Assembly: GCA_003978695.1 (NCBI GenBank)
Contig: QNYF01000056.1
Span: 1-34,528, forward strand
Reading direction: 5' to 3'
DNA: 34,528 nt
From: Desulfobulbus sp.
GTDB lineage: Bacteria > Desulfobacterota > Desulfobulbia > Desulfobulbales > Desulfobulbaceae
Part shown: positions 27,475 through 34,528 of the stretch, piece after piece
Layout: the number at the start of each line of letters is the position of its first letter
Position numbering within the stretch: the first letter of the stretch is position 1
Position numbers and translations under genes: made by a program
Notes under the pieces: generated by a model
The model's input: the letters and a program-made list of their open reading frames with translations, nothing else
Database searches by the model: none
What the model was told of the DNA's origin: nothing

Positions 27475-29439
27475 ATGTCTGACACAGCCCAAACAAAACA
27501 AACAACAAATCAAGCTGATACAGAGCAACAGGTGTCAAATACTGTAGCTCACTCAGCACAGGAAATTGATTTGTCCGATGTAGGCCAGGGCGAAACACCG
27601 GAAGAATCTCTTGAAGAAATCCTCCTTCAGGAATTGCTTCAGAAGACAACAGAACTACAGCAGTCGACAAAAAAACTTTCCAAACTGCAGCATGAGCTTT
27701 CGATTACCCGCCACATAGTTGCCTGCCAGGATAAAGGGATTATCTTTATCAATCCCTCAAGAAAAATTCTGTATACCAATACTGTTTTTTGTGATATGGC
27801 GGGTCTTGACCTGCGAGAACTGCAGAAAGAAACACTTGATGCATTGATCGAACTGCGGGATACCGATCAACCCCTGAGTTCAATCCTGCAAAAGACTTCA
27901 GGGCTGGAGAAGTGGCAGGGAAAGATACTGTTGAAAACAGACCAGGCCAACCAGACTCTCTATTTACTCTCTATAGATTACTGCAAGAAAAACGTCAAAA
28001 AGAGTATTCCCGAGGGCTTTGTCTGTCAATTTTCCCAAGTTGAAGAACATGCCCCCTCCCCTTCAAGTATCGGTTCTTCAGCTCTATTTACCCACGATTC
28101 CTTAACTGGCTTACCGGATCGATCATCTTTCCAGCACCATCTTGCTCTTTGTGTCAATCAGGCGCGACTGGCGGGCTCCCGGGTGGGATTACTCTATATT
28201 GACCTTGATAACTTTAAGCGAATAAATCAGATGATGGGGCCGGCATGTGGTGACGATGTACTCTGCCAGGTCACTCAACTGCTCCAGCAGAATGCCAATG
28301 CTGAAGGAATAAATTTTATTGCCCGGCTCAGTAGTGATGAGTTTGCCATAATTCTCCCGCCCCCAAGCGGACCAGAACAGACAGCGAAACTTGCTGAACG
28401 AATAATTAGTAATTTTCAGCTCCCGCTTAACGTCAACTCCCGTGATATGTTCATCACTCCAAGCATAGGTATTACTCTTTTTCCCGAAGATGGCGACAAC
28501 CCGTCAGAACTGCTGAGAAATGCCGACGCAGCAATGGAAATAATCAAGGCAAAGGGAGGCAATAACAGCTGTCGCTGGCAAAACGATATTGACGACACGG
28601 CCATTGAAAACCTGCATCTGGAAAATGACCTGCGCCACGCAGTCGCAAATCATGAGATTTTCAACTATTACCAGCCGCAAATAGATCTTATAAATGGAAA
28701 AATAATAGGCATGGAAGCCCTTGCCCGCTGGGAACATCCCGAACATGGTTTCGTTTCTCCCGAGGTGTTTATTCCTCTTGCCGTCAATGCCGGTCTCATA
28801 GACGAACTGGGCATTGAGCTTGTCAGACAGGCCTGTGAAGACGGACGGCAATGGATGCAGCTTGGTTTCAGAAATTTTGTCATGGCCGTTAATCTCTCCG
28901 GCAGACTTCTCAGACGCCTTGATCTGTTTGACCATATCATTGACTGCCTGGAGAGCACTGGTTTCCCGGCTGACCATCTGGAAGTGGAATTTACAGAAAG
29001 TGTTCTTATCGAAAATATTGACAACACAATAGATCTTATCAACAAATGTCGTGAGAAGGGCATTAAAATGGCCATTGACGACTTTGGCACCGGCTACTCA
29101 TCACTGAGCTATCTGCAGCGCTTTGCAGTTGATAAAATAAAGATTGACCGATCATTTATCATGGATGTTACCACTAACCCGGGCGATGCCGCAATTACCA
29201 TGGCAATTATAGCTATTGCAAAAAAATTGCATTTTGAGGTGCTGGCGGAAGGGGTGGAGACCGAAGAACAACTCTTTTTTCTGCAGGACAATCAATGCGA
29301 TTCCTGCCAGGGGTTCCTGTTCAGTAAACCTATTTCCGGACAACGTATGAAAAATCTGCTCATGCGGGATGCAAGCGTTGCCCTCAAGCATCGCCGTATT
29401 CTTGATAAATTCTATTCCATTAAGGCAGGGAACGACTAA
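27475..29439 (+). CDS. PAS-GGDEF(degenerate)-EAL cyclic-di-GMP signalling protein
   Basis: PAS-like segment, then GGDEF domain with [12 protein letters not shown] (SSDEF), then EAL domain with [47 protein letters not shown]. Confidence 0.92.
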   Translation: MSDTAQTKQTTNQADTEQQVSNTVAHSAQEIDLSDVGQGETPEESLEEILLQELLQKTTELQQSTKKLSKLQHELSITRHIVACQDKGIIFINPSRKILYTNTVFCDMAGLDLRELQKETLDALIELRDTDQPLSSILQKTSGLEKWQGKILLKTDQANQTLYLLSIDYCKKNVKKSIPEGFVCQFSQVEEHAPSPSSIGSSALFTHDSLTGLPDRSSFQHHLALCVNQARLAGSRVGLLYIDLDNFKRINQMMGPACGDDVLCQVTQLLQQNANAEGINFIARLSSDEFAIILPPPSGPEQTAKLAERIISNFQLPLNVNSRDMFITPSIGITLFPEDGDNPSELLRNADAAMEIIKAKGGNNSCRWQNDIDDTAIENLHLENDLRHAVANHEIFNYYQPQIDLINGKIIGMEALARWEHPEHGFVSPEVFIPLAVNAGLIDELGIELVRQACEDGRQWMQLGFRNFVMAVNLSGRLLRRLDLFDHIIDCLESTGFPADHLEVEFTESVLIENIDNTIDLINKCREKGIKMAIDDFGTGYSSLSYLQRFAVDKIKIDRSFIMDVTTNPGDAAITMAIIAIAKKLHFEVLAEGVETEEQLFFLQDNQCDSCQGFLFSKPISGQRMKNLLMRDASVALKHRRILDKFYSIKAGND

Positions 29440-30542
29440 AAAATCTGCTCACTCTTTTTTTCTGTAAAAAGGCGTAAATACTTCCCATATCCCTGTTCAG
29501 CCATCTGTTCTTTAGCGACAAAACGAAGTGCTGCAGAATTAATACAGTAGCGCAATCCCGTAGGTTTCGGCCCATCAGCAAAGACATGGCCCAGATGTGA
29601 ATCACCATATCTGCTCCGCACCTCGGTACGGCTGGTAAATAAACCTCTGTCCTCCCGTTCAACAATACTCTCTTTGTCAACTGGTCGGGTAAAACTTGGC
29701 CAACCGGTTCCGGATTCGAATTTATCAGTAGAGAGAAAAAGAGGCTCTCCTGTAACAACATCCACATAAAGCCCCTGCTTTTTATTATTCCAATACGCAT
29801 TGTCAAAGGGAGGCTCGGTACCTTCATTTTGCGTTACCTTGTACTGTAGCGGAGACAGCCTGCTCTTGAGTTCTTTGTCAGAAGGTCGGATATATTCTTT
29901 ACTGTCAACCGAAACAGATGGTTTATCTTTCCAGACGTTTTTAATAAAACCGGCCCGACCAGAACCCATTTTATACATTGAATACTGCAGGACATTTTTC
30001 TTATAATACTGCTGATGATACTCCTCTGCCCTGAAAAACTTCCCGGCAGGCAGGATGGCAGTGACAATCGGTTTATCAAACATTCCGGATGATTCCAGGG
30101 CATTTTTGGATTTTTCAGCCGTTTTCTGTTGTTCTTTATCATGAAAGAACACAGCAGTAAAATATTGAGTTCCCCGGTCAGCAAACTGACCGCCATCATC
30201 AGTGGGATCGATTTGACGCCAAAAAATATACAGGAGCTGGCTGTAGGAAATTTCAGCCGGATCATAGACAACCTGCACAGCTTCATAATGGCCGGTTGTG
30301 CCGCTTGTCACCTGCTCATATGTTGGGTTTTCCACATGACCGCCAGTATAACCAACCGTCACATCAATAACACCATCAATGTTCTCAAAAGGAGGTTCCA
30401 TGCACCAGAAACAGCCTCCTGCAAATATAGCTGTTTCAGTATTTGCTGCAGCCTGAATCGGAGTAGAAGAAAAAATCAGAAAAACAAACAGAAATATAAA
30501 TATAGTGGAAGTCATACCTGCTCCATGAGTAGTATAGCGCAT
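29436..30542 (-). CDS. msrAB: Exported bifunctional peptide methionine sulfoxide reductase MsrA-MsrB (start may be 30515)
   Basis: Signal segment, [19 protein letters not shown] (MsrA), [10 protein letters not shown]...[27 protein letters not shown] (MsrB). Confidence 0.92.
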   Translation of the reverse strand: MRYTTHGAGMTSTIFIFLFVFLIFSSTPIQAAANTETAIFAGGCFWCMEPPFENIDGVIDVTVGYTGGHVENPTYEQVTSGTTGHYEAVQVVYDPAEISYSQLLYIFWRQIDPTDDGGQFADRGTQYFTAVFFHDKEQQKTAEKSKNALESSGMFDKPIVTAILPAGKFFRAEEYHQQYYKKNVLQYSMYKMGSGRAGFIKNVWKDKPSVSVDSKEYIRPSDKELKSRLSPLQYKVTQNEGTEPPFDNAYWNNKKQGLYVDVVTGEPLFLSTDKFESGTGWPSFTRPVDKESIVEREDRGLFTSRTEVRSRYGDSHLGHVFADGPKPTGLRYCINSAALRFVAKEQMAEQGYGKYLRLFTEKKSEQIF

Positions 30543-30589
30543 TTCAGTTTACCACAATGTAGTGTTTATTTGCATTTGCACAAGTCTAT

Positions 30590-31894
30590 TTATACATCTT
30601 TACCAGAAACTTTTTTCACAAAAAAAGTAAGGTACGAAAACCATGCGGTTCCAGGAAGAAGAAACAGAAGGGCGAGAATGATGACAATGCGTTGGGGGGC
30701 AAAGCCCATATCAAGCGCCAGTCCCGTGCACCATGTGGACATACTGAGCACCAGGGTAAGCATACCCATTTCAGCAGCAAACACTCTGCCCCGAAACCTG
30801 TCTTCAACACTTCTGTGCAAAAGAGTTGTACTGAATACCCACTGTATTGAGCCGCCAATATGGCCTGCAAAAACGCACAGGGCGGCAAGGGCAATACCAG
30901 GTGCCTGACTGAACAGGAGATACGATACTGAAGAAATAAAAAAAGAGGCCCCGATGGCCTGCCGCATGGAAACAACGCCCTCGCCAAAAAATTTCCAGGC
31001 AAGAAGAGGACCCACTGCCGCTCCAAGACCGCGCATGGAATATAACACACCGCTTAATCCACCCTGCCCGTTTTCTGAAAATACCTGCTCTCCGAACACG
31101 GTAAGCATGACCAGAATTCCACCGGACAATGCCCAACCACTTTTCACCATGAGGAGCGCGGCTACCCGTGGATGGCGTTTAACATAAACAAGACCTTCTA
31201 CAAGTTCATGCCATCCTGTAATCCGGGCAAAGGAAAAATACGTAACTTTTTTTCTGTTATGCTCAGGAAAAATTACCGTGGCCAAAAAGGCTGCTGAAGC
31301 GAGGAAGGTCAGGCTGTCAACGATGATTGCTGTCTGCCAGCCAAATGCTGCGGAAACAAAACCTCCAAGAGCAGCTCCAACAGCGAGCATTACAGACCAT
31401 GACGCCCCGGACAGGCCATTGGCAACATTCAACTCTTCTTTGCTGCAGAGATTGGGAATACTGGCCTGACGAGCCGGATGAGCAAATGTCCATACAGATT
31501 CCTGAAGAACCGCCAGTACATATATGAGCCAGACCTGCGAAACATCGTGGACAAAAAGATAACACAAGACGACTATCGTGCGCAGGATATCGCAACAGAT
31601 GAGAATACTCTTGCGGCTGAATCTGTCGGCAATTACACCGGCCACAGGTCCCAACACAGTGGTCGGCAGAAACTTGGCTATCAGGAACCAGCTTACAGCC
31701 TGTCCCGAGCCGGTGAGTGAGTTTAAGAGAACAAACAACCCTATGTAGTTAAACCAGTCGCCAGCCTGACTTATAATGCCGGAAAACCAGAATCTCCGGT
31801 AATTCCTGTTTGATCTGAGCAGATAAAGATAAGAAAAAAGATTCCCTGCGGTATGTTTTTTTGTCTTACTTTTTTCTGTGGTGCAGGTTGTCAT
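30590..31894 (-). CDS. Major facilitator superfamily transporter (EntS/MFS_3-like)
   Basis: Multiple hydrophobic helices; NYRRFWFSGIISQAGDWFNYIGLFVLL...VLGPVAGVIADRFSRKSILICCDILR typical of MFS_3. Confidence 0.85.
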   Translation of the reverse strand: MTTCTTEKSKTKKHTAGNLFSYLYLLRSNRNYRRFWFSGIISQAGDWFNYIGLFVLLNSLTGSGQAVSWFLIAKFLPTTVLGPVAGVIADRFSRKSILICCDILRTIVVLCYLFVHDVSQVWLIYVLAVLQESVWTFAHPARQASIPNLCSKEELNVANGLSGASWSVMLAVGAALGGFVSAAFGWQTAIIVDSLTFLASAAFLATVIFPEHNRKKVTYFSFARITGWHELVEGLVYVKRHPRVAALLMVKSGWALSGGILVMLTVFGEQVFSENGQGGLSGVLYSMRGLGAAVGPLLAWKFFGEGVVSMRQAIGASFFISSVSYLLFSQAPGIALAALCVFAGHIGGSIQWVFSTTLLHRSVEDRFRGRVFAAEMGMLTLVLSMSTWCTGLALDMGFAPQRIVIILALLFLLPGTAWFSYLTFFVKKVSGKDV

Positions 31895-31960
31895 TGAGGC
31901 GGCTCAAGAAAAATTGTGAATCTTCAGGTGAGTGCGAAAAACGTCCAGAACCACTGTAGT

Positions 31961-31975
31961 GTAACTGTTCAGGAG
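31961..31975. repeat. Isolated terminal motif GTAACTGTTCAGGAG
   Basis: Exact 12-mer GTAACTGTTCAG as in copies A and C. With CTGAACAGTTAC at 32345-32356 it forms an outer perfect 12-bp inverted repeat spanning 396 bp. Confidence 0.5.
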
Positions 31976-32279
31976 TGCCTTAGATTCGTTCATTTAAGGC
32001 TGCTTAAGTAGCATAAGTACGCTTCATTCTCAGCTTTTAATAAACAGGTAAGCATAGACTCCGGACCTGCGGCACTTCTGGACTATAAGTACAGGTCAGT
32101 GGTTTTGCAAGTTTTCAACACCCACCTGAAGAGTGACACTTAACTTAAAGATGGTTTTTCTTTGGGCTTTACCCCGGTTGTTGTTTTACGTTGTCCTGTA
32201 CCCTGTTATCAGGGATGATGATCTCGGGCTTCCGGTATTATTATGAGCTTTAAACTCTGCAAGCTGGTATTTGAGTAAC

Positions 32280-32356
32280 GTAACTCTTCAGGAGCACATC
32301 TGAACAGTTACAGACAACACGACATGCCAAAGTCGTGGTGCTACCTGAACAGTTAC
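32280..32356. mobile_element. 77-bp copy C of the GTAACTRTTCAG repeat family, inverted relative to A and B
   Basis: Reverse complement of 32300-32356 is GTAACTGTTCAGGTAGCACCACGACTTTGGCATGTCGTGTTGTCTGTAACTGTTCAG, 50/57 identical to 26453-26509. Homology continues ATGTGCTCC and ends in CTGAAGAGTTAC. Confidence 0.68.
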
Positions 32357-32546
32357 GCTTTAACTTTATGTCAATTTCGTTGTCTTTATCAAAAAAGAGA
32401 AAATTGATACACATGCTGCGGGATGAAATAAATTGACTCCCAGGTGCTTGCTGTGTAAAAAAGCCCTACTTTTGATAATTCGTGCTGCCGTATTAATGAA
32501 TGGAATTTCGGCAGATTTTATTCTTACATGCCCATGGAGAATGATT

Positions 32547-33836
32547 ATGGGACAGACAATAACAGAAAAGATTTTTGCAGCGCATGTGCGCGACACTCCA
32601 ACACCTGACAACATGGTCATTGATATTGATGTAATCATGTGTCATGAAATCACAACGCCGATTGCCATTATGGATCTTGTGGACAAGGGGATGGACAGGG
32701 TAATTGACCCTGATCGCATTAAAGCAGTCATTGATCATGTGACCCCTCCCAAAGACTCCAAAACAGCGACCCAGGCCAAAATTATGCGCGACTGGGCCCG
32801 ACGGCACAAGATCAAGGATTTTTTCGATATTGGCCAAAACGGCGTCTGCCATGCACTGTTTCCGGAAAAAGGGTTTATCCGCCCCGGAAACACTGTCATC
32901 ATGGGCGACTCTCATACCTGCACCCACGGAGCCTTTGGCGCTTTTGCAGCAGGAGTCGGCACAACTGACCTTGAGGTAGGTATCCTTAAAGGGGTTTGCG
33001 CTTTCAGAAAACCTGAATCCATGAAGATTGAGGTCACAGGCAACCTGCCATCCGGTGTATATGCCAAGGATATTATTTTACACATCATCAAGACGCTTAC
33101 TGTCAACGGGGCAACTGATCTGGTTATAGAGTTCTGCGGCCCGGTTGTGGACGGTATGAACATGTCTTCACGCATGACACTCTGCAATATGTCTGTTGAG
33201 GCAGGAGCAACATCCGGGCTGTGTCTGCCGGATAGAGTAACAGCCGAGTATTTATGGCCGTTTATTCAGGAAGATTATGATTCGGTAGACCAAGCCGCTG
33301 AAGACTATAAAAAATGGCATTCTGATCCCGATGCAACCTATGCCAAGACCCTGACAATTGATGTATCAGATCTTGAGCCGCAGGTAACCCATCAGTACAA
33401 GCCTGACCAGGTCAAAGACATAACCGAGCTTGCCGGCACAACAATTGACCAGGTATATATCGGCTCCTGCACCAATGGCCGCATTGAGGATATCCGGGAA
33501 GCAGCGTCTATTCTCAAGGGTCGCAAGGTAGCTGGCACTGTCCGGGGTATTTTAACACCGGCAACACCGGCAATTTATTCCCAGGCGCTTGAAGAGGGAT
33601 TAATAAAAATTTTTATGGATGCCGGGTTCTGTGTGCTCAACCCCACCTGCGGTGCCTGTCTTGGCATGAGTAGCGGTGTGCTGGCAGAGGGGGAATCCTG
33701 TGCCTCCACAACCAACAGAAACTTTAACGGTCGTATGGGCAAAGGCGGCATGGTGCATCTGATGAGCCCGCTTTCAGCAGCAGCTGCTGCCGTAACCGGT
33801 GAAATAACTGATCCCCGGCCAATGATGAACGCGTAA
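32547..33836 (+). CDS. leuC: 3-isopropylmalate dehydratase large subunit (LeuC/HacA-type aconitase family)
   Basis: MGQTITEKIFAAHVRDTPTPDNMVIDIDVIMCHEITTPIAIMDL...GDSHTCTHGAFGAFAAGVGTTD...GSCTNGRIEDIR...NPTCGACLGMSSGVLAEGE. The ORF track starts at 32433, but 32547 follows GGAGA. Confidence 0.92.
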   Translation: MGQTITEKIFAAHVRDTPTPDNMVIDIDVIMCHEITTPIAIMDLVDKGMDRVIDPDRIKAVIDHVTPPKDSKTATQAKIMRDWARRHKIKDFFDIGQNGVCHALFPEKGFIRPGNTVIMGDSHTCTHGAFGAFAAGVGTTDLEVGILKGVCAFRKPESMKIEVTGNLPSGVYAKDIILHIIKTLTVNGATDLVIEFCGPVVDGMNMSSRMTLCNMSVEAGATSGLCLPDRVTAEYLWPFIQEDYDSVDQAAEDYKKWHSDPDATYAKTLTIDVSDLEPQVTHQYKPDQVKDITELAGTTIDQVYIGSCTNGRIEDIREAASILKGRKVAGTVRGILTPATPAIYSQALEEGLIKIFMDAGFCVLNPTCGACLGMSSGVLAEGESCASTTNRNFNGRMGKGGMVHLMSPLSAAAAAVTGEITDPRPMMNA

Positions 33837-33865
33837 GCCTGTATTATTTTTTAAGGAGTAGACAA

Positions 33866-34393
33866 ATGAAAGAATTTGGCGGATCCGCCTTTTTTATAGA
33901 CAGAGACGATATTAACACCGATGAAATTATCCCGGCAAAATATCTCACCGAAATAACCAAACGGGCATTACAGCCGCACCTGCTTGAAGATCTCATCCTG
34001 AACGACAAAGGGTTTGATACTTCAGCCCCTGATTTTCAACAGGCACAGGTGCTGGTCACCCGCTCAAACTTTGGCTGCGGTTCTTCACGCGAACATGCCG
34101 TCTGGGCTCTTGAGGTCAATGACATCAACGTAGTTATTGGCACCAGCTTTGCCCGTATCTTTCGACAAAACATGTTCAACTGCGGCATCCTGGCCATTGA
34201 AGTCGCTCCGGAAGATGTTGAGCAGCTCTTTGCTCTTAACGGTGAAGTAATCATAGACATTGATCTGGAAAACGATACAGTCATTGCAAAGAGTGACACG
34301 AAAACTGTTAAATGCTCTTTTTCCCTTAACCCTTTTGACAAGGAACTGGTTGGCGCCGGTGGCTGGCTGGCCTATGCGGATCAAAAGTATTAA
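33866..34393 (+). CDS. leuD: 3-isopropylmalate dehydratase small subunit (LeuD/HacB-type)
   Basis: FIDRDDINTDEIIPAKYLTEITKR...VTRSNFGCGSSREHAVWALEVNDINVVIGTSFARIFRQNMFNCGILAIE; AAGGAG ribosome-binding site upstream. Confidence 0.92.
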   Translation: MKEFGGSAFFIDRDDINTDEIIPAKYLTEITKRALQPHLLEDLILNDKGFDTSAPDFQQAQVLVTRSNFGCGSSREHAVWALEVNDINVVIGTSFARIFRQNMFNCGILAIEVAPEDVEQLFALNGEVIIDIDLENDTVIAKSDTKTVKCSFSLNPFDKELVGAGGWLAYADQKY

Positions 34394-34444
34394 CGCCTAT
34401 AAAACCAAGACATACTGGTAAGAAATTCACAAACTGCCAATACA

Positions 34445-34494
34445 AAACGACAAAAGCCCTGAGCATGATTTGATGCTCAGGGCTTTTGTCGTTT
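34445..34494 (+). terminator. Strong intrinsic terminator after leuD, possibly bidirectional
   Basis: Perfect 22-bp stem AAACGACAAAAGCCCTGAGCAT/ATGCTCAGGGCTTTTGTCGTTT, 6-nt loop GATTTG. Confidence 0.8.
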
Positions 34495-34528
34495 ACTGTT
34501 TACTCTTGAACTGTTTTACGTTTTTTAC

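Noticed and set aside
32433-32546. N-terminal extension of LeuC in the ORF track
   Set aside because: Residues MTPRCLLCKKALLLIIRAAV... do not resemble LeuC; a ribosome-binding site precedes the start at 32547.
32493-32927. 144-aa minus-strand ORF
   Set aside because: Antisense to the conserved start of leuC.
1-34528. CRISPR array, tRNA, rRNA or phage module
   Set aside because: No regularly spaced direct repeats with unique spacers, no cloverleaf-like conserved segments and no phage structural or integrase-like ORFs were recognised on reading.

Overview
The window is mostly a bacterial housekeeping region. It probably comes from a sulfate-reducing Desulfobulbales-like Desulfobacterota chromosome; that is inferred from sat plus gene content, with no search run. 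Positions 1-25.8 kb are almost entirely minus-strand genes: aroB (partial), ppaC, sat, a PBP4-type carboxypeptidase, a TrpB2-type synthase, and a TIGR03960/TIGR03936-type radical SAM protein. These are followed by a long co-directional block: ileS-lspA-fabD-ffh-rpsP-khpA-rimM-trmD-SPOUT MTase-rplS-rnhB-PilZ-yraN-pdxA-tmk-TPR-LolB-like. The accessory part is 26.4-32.5 kb. It holds an orphan zinc-ribbon + TSCPD-like ORF bracketed by short repeats, a PAS/SSDEF/EAL protein, MsrAB, an MFS transporter and a repeat-rich gap upstream of leuCD. The clearest unannotated signal is a family of small GTAACTRTTCAG-ended elements. One copy (26453-26622) has 12-bp terminal inverted repeats, an internal 8-bp perfect hairpin and an exact 8-bp flanking duplication (GTTCTTTT), which are hallmarks of an IS66-type non-autonomous element (MITE). 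No transposase, CRISPR array, tRNA or rRNA was recognised.
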